In this document: one piece after another, positions 37,694 to 47,060 of the stretch
Layout of the letters: the number at the start of each line of letters is the position of its first letter
Numbering within the stretch: the stretch's first letter is position 1
DNA from: Hyphomicrobium denitrificans ATCC 51888
Lineage (GTDB): Bacteria > Pseudomonadota > Alphaproteobacteria > Rhizobiales > Hyphomicrobiaceae
Assembly: GCF_000143145.1 (NCBI RefSeq)
Contig: NC_014313.1
Location: 1,364,001 to 1,428,000 of the forward strand
Length of the DNA stretch: 64,000 nt
Direction: 5' to 3'
Notes under the pieces: model-generated
Told to the model about the DNA's origin: nothing
The model's input: the letters and a program-made list of their open reading frames with translations, nothing else
Databases searched by the model: none
Translations under genes and position numbers: made by a program

Positions 37694-39142
37694 TTAGTAC
37701 GCGCCGCGCGTCAGCACCAACATCGTGCGCACCATGATCTCGAGATCGAGCCAGATCGACCAGTTGTCGATGTAGTAGAGGTCGTATTGCAGGCGATTGA
37801 GAATGTCTTTTTCGGTTCTTGTCTCGCCGCGGTGCCCATTGACCTGCGCCCAGCCCGTTAAACCGGGAAGCACGCGACGGCGCTGTGCGAAATGATCCAA
37901 TTGCTGCTCGAACAGCACGTCGTGCGCCAGCGCATGCGGCCTCGGCCCGACGACGGACATCTCGCCCTTCAGGACGTTGATCAGCTGCGGCAGCTCATCA
38001 AGGCTCGTGCGGCGCAGGAACCATCCAATGCGCGTCACTCGCGCATCGTTGCGCTGCGCCTGCTGAACTTTCTCGCCGTCTTCGGCAACGGTCATGGTTC
38101 TGAACTTGAAGATCCTGAAGACCGCGTTGTTCTGGCCGTACCGGCGCTGACGGAAGAAGACCGGTCCCGGGCTGTCGAGCTTGATCGCCAGAGCGATGAG
38201 CGCGAGCAACGGTGCCAGAAGTGCGAGCGCTATTCCAGCGACGACAAAATCGATCATCGACTTCAGCAACCGGTTGCGTTCGGAGAGCGGGACCAGATTG
38301 ACGATGCTCGTTCTGAGCTTGCCGAACGTGCGTCCGCCCTGAACCGTGACCGGGAAAGGATTGAGATCCGTGCACAGCAGAAGATCGGTCGAGAACGATG
38401 CGAGTTCGCGAACGCTCTCGTGAATGCCGGCGCCTTCGGATGCGGGAAGGCAAATGATGACCGAGGCGAACTTGCCACGCGTGATGGCGCTTTTGAGGTC
38501 GACGAGGTTGCGGCTGGCGGCCAGCGCGGATTGATCCGCTTCAGCCGGTTCGCTGATGTAAAAGCTTTCAATTGCGAGCGAGTGATCGGCTTTCTGCGCT
38601 TCGCTCTTGATGGCGTTGACGTACTCGGGCGATCCGTAAAGCGCCACGCGCTGGAAGAGGCGGCCATTCGCGATCTGCTCGCGCACGCGCGCCATCGCGC
38701 TAATTCTGATTGCAATCAGAGTGACGCCGCTCAGAGCGAACCATGTCAGGAACCAGCCGCGCGAATACCAGTCCGCGAATTTCAGCACGAAGAGGATGCC
38801 GAGAAGCACAAGGAACGACGTTGCGAGTGCGCCCCACAGTTTGCCGTAGGAAACCGTCGGGTCCTTGATCGCTGCGACGTCGTAAAGACCAGCCTGCTTC
38901 AAGAAGAGATACTGGATGAGCGCGAGCAAACCCGCGGGCACGAGATACGGCCACTCGGGTTGTTCGACGTGCAGAAACAGATTGAGATAAAGCCACTTTG
39001 CAGCGTAAGCGGCCAGGATCACGCCTGTCGCCTCTGCGATGGCGATCAAGGTGATGCAGGTATCAAATCTTGAGAAAAGATTTTGCCACGTGGCCGCGCG
39101 CCGAAAGCTGCCGAATTCGGCATTTGCACTGCTGTCAGTCAT
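37694..39142 (-). CDS. Undecaprenyl-phosphate sugar phosphotransferase (initiating enzyme)
   Basis: A 482-residue polyprenyl glycosylphosphotransferase of the WcaJ/ExoY-like group. Four or five N-terminal membrane helices (about 28-165) are followed by a Rossmann-like cytosolic domain (about 180-275), another hydrophobic helix (about 290-315) and the catalytic PSS domain: [39 protein letters not shown] (key part DELPQL), VGPRP and [10 protein letters not shown]. It would transfer a hexose-1-phosphate to undecaprenyl phosphate, starting each repeat unit. ATG 39142 opens the frame. It is transcribed towards asnB and closes the exopolysaccharide locus. Confidence 0.95.
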   Translation of the reverse strand: MTDSSANAEFGSFRRAATWQNLFSRFDTCITLIAIAEATGVILAAYAAKWLYLNLFLHVEQPEWPYLVPAGLLALIQYLFLKQAGLYDVAAIKDPTVSYGKLWGALATSFLVLLGILFVLKFADWYSRGWFLTWFALSGVTLIAIRISAMARVREQIANGRLFQRVALYGSPEYVNAIKSEAQKADHSLAIESFYISEPAEADQSALAASRNLVDLKSAITRGKFASVIICLPASEGAGIHESVRELASFSTDLLLCTDLNPFPVTVQGGRTFGKLRTSIVNLVPLSERNRLLKSMIDFVVAGIALALLAPLLALIALAIKLDSPGPVFFRQRRYGQNNAVFRIFKFRTMTVAEDGEKVQQAQRNDARVTRIGWFLRRTSLDELPQLINVLKGEMSVVGPRPHALAHDVLFEQQLDHFAQRRRVLPGLTGWAQVNGHRGETRTEKDILNRLQYDLYYIDNWSIWLDLEIMVRTMLVLTRGAY

Positions 39143-39464
39143 CTACGCACACAACTTTGATCAAGCCGACACTGGAAATGCTCTTTTCAGCGAAGGCGTC
39201 CCGCAACGATACAATCTATTGTCTTTGCAAAAAATTTTTCGTTTTTATTCAACCCATTCTTAATGGGCGTTAAGCTTTTTGCAAGCATTAGCACGAAGCG
39301 CGCTAGTGCGACAAAGCCAGAAGCAAAAGACGGGCCAAGCAACTCGAAACGTATCGGCTCGAGTTTTGCGGGAGCTTTTTGCGAGCTGTGCCACTTCAGA
39401 TTGTGCAATGAGTGGTGCGTGACTTTAGGCGGGGCGCAATTTTTGGTTGTCGCGTCGCGGGCGG
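39143..39464. other. Intergenic region upstream of glycosylphosphotransferase
   Basis: A 322-bp gap between two minus-strand genes. The part nearest the transferase (39150-39260) is AT-rich and should be its promoter region. I see no gene, no EcfG-type site and no clear terminator for the otsB operon. Confidence 0.45.
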
Positions 39465-40280
39465 TTAAGCAACCGTTCGCAGGCTGTCGAGCCAAGCAAG
39501 AACATCGGCCGGGCCAGTAAAGGCGGCTTCCTTTTGGGAGAAGTTTTCGCCGGCAACCTTGAGGCCGTATCCTCCCAATTCTTCGGCGGCGTGGAATGCG
39601 CCGACGTCGGCGATGTCGTCGCCGATCATCACCGGAATGCGGTTCGCAAATTCGGGCAGTCCGGCGAGGGTGCGCAGGGCCCGTCCTTTCGAAAAGCCGA
39701 CCGGCAGAATTTCGACGACTTTCCGGCCCTCCCAGATCGAGAACTGGCCGGGGTATTTTGGGACGAGGGCTTCGAGGGTGATCAGGAGCGAGTCCCGTAG
39801 TTCAGGTGCCAGGCGATAGTGCATCGCGATCCCGGTGCCCTTGTTCTCGGTCACGATGCCCGGCATCGATTCCGCAGCCGCACGGATGTCATTCAGAAGA
39901 TCCGGTGTGAAAGCCTGCGTCAGAGGTTTGACCTCTCCTGTCACGGTTGTTCGCATTTCAGCACCGTGAACGCCCGCCGCGATGAACTTCAACGGCTTCA
40001 GGAGCGAGTCCGCTTCGGCGATAGGGCGGCCCGTGACGATGGCGACGGCACCCGCGAGGCGCGTCGCGACGACGCCGAGCAATTCCGCCAGTCCGGGGGG
40101 GACGCGAACCGTCGTCGGCGTCAGTGCCATGTCGAGCAGCGTGCCGTCGATGTCGAGGAAAAGCCCGATCGGCGTTTGCTTGTGCAGGAGTTCTTCGACG
40201 CAATCGCGTGCGGAAGAAGTGCTGCTCGGGTGCGGAGCCTCGATAGCGGCCGAGGGCTTTTCCTTTTTCAAGCTGTGCAT
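39465..40280 (-). CDS. otsB: Trehalose-6-phosphate phosphatase
   Basis: A 271-residue HAD-superfamily phosphatase. The nucleophile motif is LDIDGTLLD (D43/D45); TGR in VTGRP is motif II; GFSKGRAL supplies the Lys region and MIGDDIADVGAF the acidic motif III. It removes phosphate from trehalose-6-phosphate, completing trehalose synthesis begun by OtsA. ATG 40280 has AAAGGA close upstream and is 11 nt after the pfkB-family stop. It is the last gene of the otsA-ROK-pfkB-otsB run, so expression probably depends on the EcfG-type promoter before otsA. Confidence 0.95.
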   Translation of the reverse strand: MHSLKKEKPSAAIEAPHPSSTSSARDCVEELLHKQTPIGLFLDIDGTLLDMALTPTTVRVPPGLAELLGVVATRLAGAVAIVTGRPIAEADSLLKPLKFIAAGVHGAEMRTTVTGEVKPLTQAFTPDLLNDIRAAAESMPGIVTENKGTGIAMHYRLAPELRDSLLITLEALVPKYPGQFSIWEGRKVVEILPVGFSKGRALRTLAGLPEFANRIPVMIGDDIADVGAFHAAEELGGYGLKVAGENFSQKEAAFTGPADVLAWLDSLRTVA

Positions 40281-40291
40281 CTCATCCTTTC

Positions 40292-41392
40292 CTAGATCGA
40301 CCAGCTATGAAGCGACGGCGCAGTCGCTGCGGCGCTTTCGATTTCGGCTTCCAGTGCCTGCAAGGTCAAAAGACCCGATTGCGTGTCGACGAACTTGACG
40401 ACACTCGCGGCGTTGAGGGCTGCAGCGCTCAATGCGCGCGCCACGTCATTCGTCTGAGATGAATAGCAGGCGAATGTGGCCGAGAACGCATCGCCTGCGC
40501 CGGTGGTTGCCGCCGCGACGACGTGCGGAGCTTCGCGAAAATAGAGATCGCTGCCCGTCGCGAGGAACGCTCCGTTGGCGCCGTCAGTCAGCACGACGGT
40601 TCCGACGCCAACCTTGATGAGTCCGCCGAAAAACTTGCCAAGGCTCATTTCGTAGCCGCCGTTGCGCAAGCCGCGCTTGGCCAGTGCGGGCGTCGTCGCT
40701 CCATTGTGGACCGCGAGAGGCGCTCCGCCGTCGCCAAATGATTGCAGAAGGCGGGGCATCAACGCCTGGGCTTCCGAGCGATTGATCGACAGGATGTCGA
40801 TTTGATCGAGGCTTTCCCAGAAATCGTCGTACCGCGCCGTCAACTGGCGCACGCCGGGGTTTACGGCGAGCTTGGCGCCCGCCGACTTCGCGCGATCGAC
40901 GATCAACGGGTAGCAGTCGGCGGATTGATTGCTGAGGTTGGCGACATAAACGAGATCGCGCTTCTCGAATGCGGCTGCCGGGATGTCGGCAGCTTCGAGT
41001 TTCGTATTCGCACCGCGATACGTGAAGACGGCGGCATTGCGTTCGTGCGATGAAACGATGACGGAGGCGCCGGTCGGGGCTGTATCGTCAGTCACGATCC
41101 AGCGCAGATCGACACCTTCCTCCGTCAGCCGGTCGAGGACCGTGCGCGCTTTCGAATCCTCACCAAGCTTGACGATCGTCGATGTCGAGTTTCCGAGCCG
41201 CGCGATAGCGACTGCCGCGTTGATCGCACCACCGCCCGTGCTCGTCGAAATCTGATCGGCTTCCGTCTTGATGCCTTCCTCGAGCAATAGATAGGAGCTT
41301 TCGGCATTGAGCATTTTCATCTGCTCAATGCGGTCGCTCGCGATCGTGACGATGGTGTCGACCATCGCGCCGCCGATGGTGAGGACATTCAT
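40292..41392 (-). CDS. PfkB-family carbohydrate kinase
   Basis: A 366-residue ribokinase-like kinase. The N-terminus MNVLTIGGAMVDT is typical, the first PfkB signature is GGGAINAAVAIARLG, and the second is TTGAGDAFSATFA with the catalytic Asp. The substrate cannot be read; sugars, nucleosides and sugar phosphates are all possible in the family. ATG 41392 overlaps the stop of the upstream ROK gene (ATGA, 4 nt), giving translational coupling; a longer frame exists but only as overlap. Sitting between the two trehalose genes, it may process a sugar linked to trehalose turnover (inference). Confidence 0.9.
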   Translation of the reverse strand: MNVLTIGGAMVDTIVTIASDRIEQMKMLNAESSYLLLEEGIKTEADQISTSTGGGAINAAVAIARLGNSTSTIVKLGEDSKARTVLDRLTEEGVDLRWIVTDDTAPTGASVIVSSHERNAAVFTYRGANTKLEAADIPAAAFEKRDLVYVANLSNQSADCYPLIVDRAKSAGAKLAVNPGVRQLTARYDDFWESLDQIDILSINRSEAQALMPRLLQSFGDGGAPLAVHNGATTPALAKRGLRNGGYEMSLGKFFGGLIKVGVGTVVLTDGANGAFLATGSDLYFREAPHVVAAATTGAGDAFSATFACYSSQTNDVARALSAAALNAASVVKFVDTQSGLLTLQALEAEIESAAATAPSLHSWSI

Positions 41393-42195
41393 GTGCGTTC
41401 CCGCGCTTGCGCCATCGCCGGTTGGCGGGGCGCGAACCAGCGATCCATGTCTGCGTGCCAGAGGCGCGCTCCGCCCGCGACGCCCGATGACGGTTGAACG
41501 ATGGTTGCCCATTCCGGAAGCGCAAACGTGATGCGCCGCGAGTTTCCGCCTCCGAGATAAATGCGATCTGCGTTCGTCAAGGCATGCACGGCTTGGAGGG
41601 CACGCTCCGCCCGCGCGTTCCATGCGTCGAGGCCGAGTTCAAGATAGGCAGCGTGGCCGACGTATTGATCGTAGTTCTGATCGTCGCGTGCGTAGTGCTG
41701 GCCAAGCTCCAGGCCGCAGAAGATCGTGCCATCGCTGAAAAGTGCGCAGCCCATGCCGGTGCCGAACGTCAGAACGCACTCGCGGCCCGGCCCTTTCGCG
41801 ACGCCGAGGCCATAGACGATGGCATCGTTTAATATCCGGACCGGTGCACCGAACGTGTCGCGCAGCGTCTGCTCAAGGTCGAAGTTCTTCCAGTGAGCGG
41901 TGCCGAGGTTGGGCGCCGTTGAAATGCATTCGCGATGGACGACGCCCGGAAAGCCGATCGAAATCAATCCGAAATCCGGCAGCGGCGCAGCGATGCGGGC
42001 TATGAGCGCGATGATCGTATCCGGCGTCGCGGGGTGCGGCGTGGGCGTTGTCACGAACTCGGAAACGAGCGCTCCGGATTGATCGATGACAGCGGCCTTG
42101 ATCAGTGTACCACCGATATCGACCGACAAGATGTTGGGATTGCCGCTTCGGGCGTCCTGGCGAAGGACATGCTTTTTGTCGCCGATTTCGGGCAT
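41389..42195 (-). CDS. ROK-family sugar kinase (polyphosphate-glucokinase-like)
   Basis: A 268-residue protein of the sugar kinase/actin fold: phosphate-1 loop VDIGGTLIKAAVID near 26, NDAIVYGLG (base Asp region), phosphate-2 loop LTFGTGMGCALF and a late IYLGGGNSRR adenosine loop. The CxCGxxGCxE zinc motif of typical ROK proteins is absent, as in polyphosphate/ATP glucokinases, hence the tentative glucokinase assignment. ATG 42195 overlaps the otsA stop by one base (TGATG); a longer open frame lies inside otsA and is rejected. Its job in the trehalose operon could be to recycle glucose to glucose-6-phosphate, a substrate of OtsA (inference). Confidence 0.85.
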   Translation of the reverse strand: MPEIGDKKHVLRQDARSGNPNILSVDIGGTLIKAAVIDQSGALVSEFVTTPTPHPATPDTIIALIARIAAPLPDFGLISIGFPGVVHRECISTAPNLGTAHWKNFDLEQTLRDTFGAPVRILNDAIVYGLGVAKGPGRECVLTFGTGMGCALFSDGTIFCGLELGQHYARDDQNYDQYVGHAAYLELGLDAWNARAERALQAVHALTNADRIYLGGGNSRRITFALPEWATIVQPSSGVAGGARLWHADMDRWFAPRQPAMAQARERT

Positions 42196-43655
42196 CAGCC
42201 ACCTGCGTGCGCGGTCACCGATTTCTTGGTGATGGCGGTTTTTGGTACTTTGTCGAGGCGCTTCATGGCGGCCCTGACGCGCTGTGATGGTTGACCTCGC
42301 CCGGTTCGCCGCTTTCCGGCTTTGACGAGTGCGTTGAAGAACGTCGAACCCCATGCGTTAGAATCCGACTGGCAAACGACGCTTGCAAGCTTGTCGTGGC
42401 GGGCTACGCGCTCGTCAATCGGCATTTCAAGGGCGCGGCGAAGACCTTGCACCATGTCGTTGCGGTCGTAGGGATTGACGAGCACGCCGTCGCTCAACTG
42501 TTCCGCGGCGCCGGCGAACTTCGACAGCACGAGAACGCCGGGATCTTCCGGATCTTGCGAGGCGACATACTCCTTCGAAACAAGGTTCATGCCATCCATC
42601 AGCGGCGTAACCCAGCACACGCGCGAGGAACGATACACATCGCGCAACTCGCGTCGCGGGATGGGTCGATGGATGTAATTGATCGGTACCCAGTCGAGCT
42701 CGCCGAAACGTCCGTTGATCGCGCCCGACAACGACTCAAGCTCTGAACGAATGTCGGCGTAGGCTTCGACGCTCTCGCGCGTCGGCGGCGCAAATTGCGA
42801 CAGCACGATGCGGCGGCGATGCTCGGGGAATTCTTCCAAGAACTGGCCGAAGGCGCGGAATTTTTGCGGCAGGCCCTTCGTGTAATCGAGCCGGTCGATC
42901 CCGATGATGCGGCTCGTCTCTGAACTCTCACTGTCGCGCTCGACCGTCGACGTTGCGAAGTCGTTTGAATCGATGCCGACCGGAAAGCATCCGATGTCGA
43001 GTTCGGAATCGCAGGCTCGAATGCGGCCCGACGGGAGCAGGCTGCCGTAAACGCTCTGCTGAAGGAAGTCGATCAGATTGCGAACATCGCGATGGGTCTG
43101 GAGTCCGATAAGGTCATAGGCGCTGAGTGCGCGCGCGATTTCGCGATGCTCGGGGATCGCGATCAGAGCCTGGGCGGGACCGACCGGAATATGCAGAAAA
43201 AACCCGATCGGGTTTTCGATCCCGTGCTTGCGCAACTCAAGTGCCAGCGGGAACAGGTGGTAGTCGTGAATCCAGATGACGTCGGCCGGTTCGATGAGCG
43301 GAGCGAGATGCGCAGCGAACTTCTTGTTCACCGTGACGTAGCGCGAATAATATCCTGCCTCGAACTGCGCGAGATCGAGACGGTTATGAAAGACGGGCCA
43401 TAGAACTGAATTTGAATAGCCAAGATAGAAATCGTTGTAATCGGCGGCGGTCAGAGGAATCGTAACTGTGGTGTGACTGCCGTCACGAGACATGACCGGA
43501 TCGGAATCCTCGTTGTCTTCGACTTGGCCATTCCAACCGAACCAGAACCCGCTGTGTCGAGCGAGCGCGTCGTAAATCGCGACACTGACGCCACCGGCCT
43601 GCGACGCTGCGCCGAAATCAATGACGCGATTAGAAACCATGACAAGCCGTGACAA
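42195..43655 (-). CDS. otsA: Trehalose-6-phosphate synthase
   Basis: A 486-residue GT20 enzyme that joins UDP-glucose (or another NDP-glucose) and glucose-6-phosphate. Visible motifs: MVSNRV at the N-terminus, GGVSVAIYDAL, FGWNG, VWIHDYHLF, FFLHIPVGP, RLDYTKGLPQKF and the C-terminal donor-site block VTPLMDGMNLVSKEYVA (shown in part). The chosen start is TTG 43655, with AGAAGG 8 nt upstream; ATG 43640 (MVSNRV) would remove five residues. It leads the otsA-ROK-pfkB-otsB operon and has an EcfG-type promoter 75-99 nt before the start, so induction by the general stress sigma factor is likely. Confidence 0.96.
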   Translation of the reverse strand: MSRLVMVSNRVIDFGAASQAGGVSVAIYDALARHSGFWFGWNGQVEDNEDSDPVMSRDGSHTTVTIPLTAADYNDFYLGYSNSVLWPVFHNRLDLAQFEAGYYSRYVTVNKKFAAHLAPLIEPADVIWIHDYHLFPLALELRKHGIENPIGFFLHIPVGPAQALIAIPEHREIARALSAYDLIGLQTHRDVRNLIDFLQQSVYGSLLPSGRIRACDSELDIGCFPVGIDSNDFATSTVERDSESSETSRIIGIDRLDYTKGLPQKFRAFGQFLEEFPEHRRRIVLSQFAPPTRESVEAYADIRSELESLSGAINGRFGELDWVPINYIHRPIPRRELRDVYRSSRVCWVTPLMDGMNLVSKEYVASQDPEDPGVLVLSKFAGAAEQLSDGVLVNPYDRNDMVQGLRRALEMPIDERVARHDKLASVVCQSDSNAWGSTFFNALVKAGKRRTGRGQPSQRVRAAMKRLDKVPKTAITKKSVTAHAGG

Positions 43656-43729
43656 CGCCTTTTCCTTCTGTGCCGCCGTGTTGGTTTAATGATTTAACCC
43701 CTGCCGATGCGCGGGGTACCAAGGAGCTA

Positions 43730-43754
43730 AACGTTCGAGATCGTTAAGAGTTCC
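43730..43754 (-). promoter_or_regulatory. EcfG-type promoter of otsA operon
   Basis: On the minus strand GGAAC (43754-43750) is followed after 16 nt by CGTT (43733-43730), a perfect match to the alphaproteobacterial general-stress consensus GGAAC-N16/17-cGTT. It points at otsA, whose start is 75 nt further on. Confidence 0.85.
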
Positions 43755-43978
43755 CATTTGGAACCCGGAAATACATTGCGCCGCACAAAACCTATTTTGC
43801 TCAGTTTGAACCCTCTGACAGCGGCTCGTAATTAACTAACGATCTCAACCGCTAATAGTCTCCTGGTTCGTTTCGCAGGAGACCCAAAGCATGGTAACCT
43901 GATCGCATCCGATGCGGGGCGCCACAGACAGCTGGTGGATCACTTACAACGTTTGATTCAAGAGGAGGCGAGCCGTTC

Positions 43979-45052
43979 GTGATGCGGATGGTTCAACTCG
44001 TCGACGGTATCGTCGAGCGCGTGTTGCCGAGAATTCGGCGCAGGCCGGCGGTCGCTTATCCGATCGCGGTAGCGATTTTCGTTGCCGCGGCGCTGTTGCG
44101 CGTCTTGCTGTCGAATTGGCTGCCGATAAGCCTGCCGTTTTTGACGTTTTTTATTGCTGTGCTGCTCGCGACGTTGATTGCTGGAAGCGGACCGGGTCTG
44201 CTTGTTGTTGCAGCGTCACTGGCCTTTGCGTGGCGGTTCTACTTTTTCGACTCTCATCAGTATTCACAGTTCGAAACGGCACTCGCTCTTTCAGCTTTTG
44301 CTTTGATGGCGGTGCTGATCGTAGCGGTTGTTCATCTGCTCAACAGTAAGGTCGAAAGCCTTCTCTATGAGCGTGACCGCAACGAGGGGCTTCTGCAGGA
44401 TAGCGCGCTCGGCGAGCTGCATCTGGAACAGCTGAATGTCGAACTACGCCACCGGTTGAAAAATACGTTCGCGGTCATCGCCGGCCTCGTCAGCCAGTCG
44501 GCGCGGTACAGCATGGACGTTCAAAGCTTCGCCAAGTCGTTGTCGGGCCGGCTCGCGGCGATGGGCACGGCGATGGATCTCGTCGCAACGCGGAGCTTTC
44601 TTGGCGCTTCATTGAACGAGTTGATCGTCGATACGCTGAAGCCGCTCGTTCCGCCCGGTGCGGCCCGCATGACCATACAGGGGGCGGACGGCATTATCCC
44701 GGGCGAGGTCGCGAATGCGCTGGCGCTTACGCTGCATGAGCTTGGGACGAACGCCATCAAATATGGAGCATGGTCGGGCGACAAGGGACTTGTTCGCGTG
44801 TCCTGGACGTTCGACAGACTGAATGATGACGACGCACAATTCGAGCTTGTCTGGGAAGAAAGCGGCGGTCCGGCCGTATCTCAACCCGAACGTCGCGGGC
44901 TCGGTTCGCTGCTGATCGATAGCGGGTTTCCGAGCGCTAAAGTCGAGCGAGAATTTTCGCCTGATGGCGTCGTTTGCAGGATGAAGGCCGTCGTCAAGCA
45001 GACGACGACAGGACGAACACGCGGGCGACGTGCGGTTCATTCCAAGTCGTGA
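43979..45052 (+). CDS. Membrane HWE-family sensor histidine kinase with DUF4118-like N-terminus
   Basis: A 357-residue kinase. Four hydrophobic segments between residues 28 and 120 fit a DUF4118/KdpD-type membrane module. The kinase core has ELRHRLKNTFAVI with the phospho-accepting H158, then HELGTNAIKYGA as the N-box and WEESGGP with GLGSLLI, the HWE/HisKA_2 pattern. Kinases of this class often feed PhyR in alphaproteobacteria, which makes this a candidate input to the nearby stress system (inference). No periplasmic sensor domain is visible. AGGAGG lies 10 nt before GTG 43979 and 13 nt before ATG 43982. It is divergent from otsA and its stop abuts the GH15 gene on the other strand. Confidence 0.9.
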   Translation: MMRMVQLVDGIVERVLPRIRRRPAVAYPIAVAIFVAAALLRVLLSNWLPISLPFLTFFIAVLLATLIAGSGPGLLVVAASLAFAWRFYFFDSHQYSQFETALALSAFALMAVLIVAVVHLLNSKVESLLYERDRNEGLLQDSALGELHLEQLNVELRHRLKNTFAVIAGLVSQSARYSMDVQSFAKSLSGRLAAMGTAMDLVATRSFLGASLNELIVDTLKPLVPPGAARMTIQGADGIIPGEVANALALTLHELGTNAIKYGAWSGDKGLVRVSWTFDRLNDDDAQFELVWEESGGPAVSQPERRGLGSLLIDSGFPSAKVEREFSPDGVVCRMKAVVKQTTTGRTRGRRAVHSKS

Positions 45053-46936
45053 TCAGGCCCGGCGCTGCAGTGTCTCCGCTAGCGACGTCGTCGACTCGAC
45101 ACTCTCCAATTGCGCTGCGTGTGGAGGCGGCGCCCAGGCATCATCCCAACGGCGTGACAGGTTCATCGCGGAATTGATCAATCCGGCCATCGAGTAGGTT
45201 TGCGGGACATTGCCCCATAGCTGGCCCGTCGTAGGATGCAAATCCTCGCTCAGCATTCCGAACGCATTGCGATGGCCGAGAAGCTCGCCGAACAGATCGC
45301 GGGCATCCTCTGTCCTGCCGATCGACGCGAGCGCATCGATGTACCAGAACTGGCAGGCGAGGAACGCGGACTCCGGCAGGCCGAAGTCGTCTTCCGCCGC
45401 ATAGCGCAGCATCAGTCCGTTGCGCATCAGCTCGCGGCCGATCGTTTCGCAAGTCTTGACGAAGCGCGGATCATTCGGCGCAACGAGCCCAAGTTCGGCC
45501 AGCAGAAGCACGCTGGCATCAAGTTCATTGTTGTCGAACGCACCGGTGAATGCGCCGCGCTTTTCGCTCCAGGCGCGGGTGAGGATTTCGGAGCGGATTT
45601 TATCAGCCGACTGCTTCCAATAGACAGCGCGTTCGTGCAGTCCGAGGAGGCTGGCAATTCTCGCCAGGCGATCGCAGGCGACCCAGCACATCGTCGCCGA
45701 ATGGGTGTGAATGCGTTCACGTCCGCGATATTCCCAAATGCCTGCGTCGGGCTGGAGATAGAGACGCCGTGCCTGCTGGCCGAGATGTTCAAGTTCGCGG
45801 AAGAGGCTGGCGTCGCCCATGCGCGGGAGGCGCTGATCGATGAACATCTGCGCCGCTCCGAGAATGACGCTGCCATAAGCATCATGCTGCAGCTGTTTCG
45901 ACGCGAGATTTCCGACGCGGACAGGTCCCATGCCGAGGAAGCCTTGTAATCCTGGTGCGACGCGTTCCTCGATCGTGTCGTTATGGACAATGCCATACAG
46001 CGGCTTCAGCGGGCTTTCGGCGTCGGCAATGATGGTGGTGATATATCCGAGGTAATTCTCCATCGATTGCGTTGCGCCTAAGCGGTTCAGCGCACGGATG
46101 ACGAAATACGCGTCGCGCAGCCAGCAGAAGCGATAATCCCACGTGCGCGGCGTATTCGGTGCTTCGGGGATCGACGTGGTAAGCGCCGCGGTGATGGCGC
46201 CGGTTTCCTCGAACGTGCAGAGCTTCAGTGAGATTGCGGCGCGAATGACATCGGGCTGCCATTCATAGGCGATGGCGAGGCCGCGCACCCATTGCACCCA
46301 GTAGTCGCGCGTTTGGTCGAGAAATTCTCGTGATATCGCGTCGACTGAGCTTTCAATCGGCTCATCGCTGCCGAGAACGAGTGTGATTGGGTGTGTCAGC
46401 GCAAACGGCGTCTCATGTACGATGTAGGATACGGCGAGGTCGGTGGTAACGCGTATCGCGGTCGATCCCGGGCTGCTGTAACGAACGTGATTGGAGCCTT
46501 GTGCAGCCGATGCCGCGGACTCGCCGTAGCCAAACGTCGGACGAATGCGGCAGACGATGCGCGGGAGGCCGTTCAAGGGCTCGATGCGGCGGACGAGTTG
46601 CGTCGGATGAAACGAGCGACCGAAACGGACGAAGCGCGGTGCGAAGTCGGTGATCTTGACGCGTGCTCCGTTGCTCGCGACGAGAATGGTTTCGAGAATG
46701 CAGGTGTTGCGGACATAGCTCGACGTTGCCGAGATTTGCCCTTCGAGCTGGATGTCGCAGAAGCCCTTCTCCTCGTTACCCGAGAGAAGCCGGCAGAATA
46801 CCGGGTCTCCGTCCAGTCGCGGAAAGCACCACCAGACGATCCGCCCGCCAGGCTCAATGAGTGCCGCGATGCGGCCGTTTCCGATGGCCGCCACGTCGAG
46901 CGATGATCGATAGGTTGATGCGGATTTTAAAGTCAT
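45053..46936 (-). CDS. Family 15 glycoside hydrolase (glucoamylase/trehalase-like)
   Basis: A 627-residue protein. The N-terminal region (about 10-210) is the beta-sandwich typical of bacterial GH15 proteins (AAIGNGRIAALIEPGG, WWCFPRLDGDPVF). The (alpha/alpha)6 part has RTWDYRFCWLRDA near 280, the usual substrate-binding W-D-Y-R-(Y/F)-x-W-(I/L)-R-D block; EERVAPGL- and LPESAFLACQFW-type segments supply the likely acid/base and second Glu. There is no signal peptide, so it acts in the cytoplasm on alpha-glucans or trehalose. ATG 46936 is preceded by GGGGGATAGG. The preceding kinase gene on the same strand ends 124 nt upstream, so it may share its transcript. Confidence 0.88.
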   Translation of the reverse strand: MTLKSASTYRSSLDVAAIGNGRIAALIEPGGRIVWWCFPRLDGDPVFCRLLSGNEEKGFCDIQLEGQISATSSYVRNTCILETILVASNGARVKITDFAPRFVRFGRSFHPTQLVRRIEPLNGLPRIVCRIRPTFGYGESAASAAQGSNHVRYSSPGSTAIRVTTDLAVSYIVHETPFALTHPITLVLGSDEPIESSVDAISREFLDQTRDYWVQWVRGLAIAYEWQPDVIRAAISLKLCTFEETGAITAALTTSIPEAPNTPRTWDYRFCWLRDAYFVIRALNRLGATQSMENYLGYITTIIADAESPLKPLYGIVHNDTIEERVAPGLQGFLGMGPVRVGNLASKQLQHDAYGSVILGAAQMFIDQRLPRMGDASLFRELEHLGQQARRLYLQPDAGIWEYRGRERIHTHSATMCWVACDRLARIASLLGLHERAVYWKQSADKIRSEILTRAWSEKRGAFTGAFDNNELDASVLLLAELGLVAPNDPRFVKTCETIGRELMRNGLMLRYAAEDDFGLPESAFLACQFWYIDALASIGRTEDARDLFGELLGHRNAFGMLSEDLHPTTGQLWGNVPQTYSMAGLINSAMNLSRRWDDAWAPPPHAAQLESVESTTSLAETLQRRA

Positions 46937-47060
46937 CCTATCCCCCGGGGGAAGCAAATCTCTGCTTGTCGAGTTTAACGCGTGAGACGAGCTGTTCGTT
47001 GCGATCTTCAGTATAGAGAGCGATGGCGATCGCGGTCCCGTTGCGCTGATTGCGTTTGCG

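Noticed and set aside
43760..43784. Plus-strand GGAAC upstream of the HWE kinase gene as an EcfG promoter
   Set aside because: Neither 16- nor 17-nt spacing gives a GTT; only the minus-strand site next to it fits.
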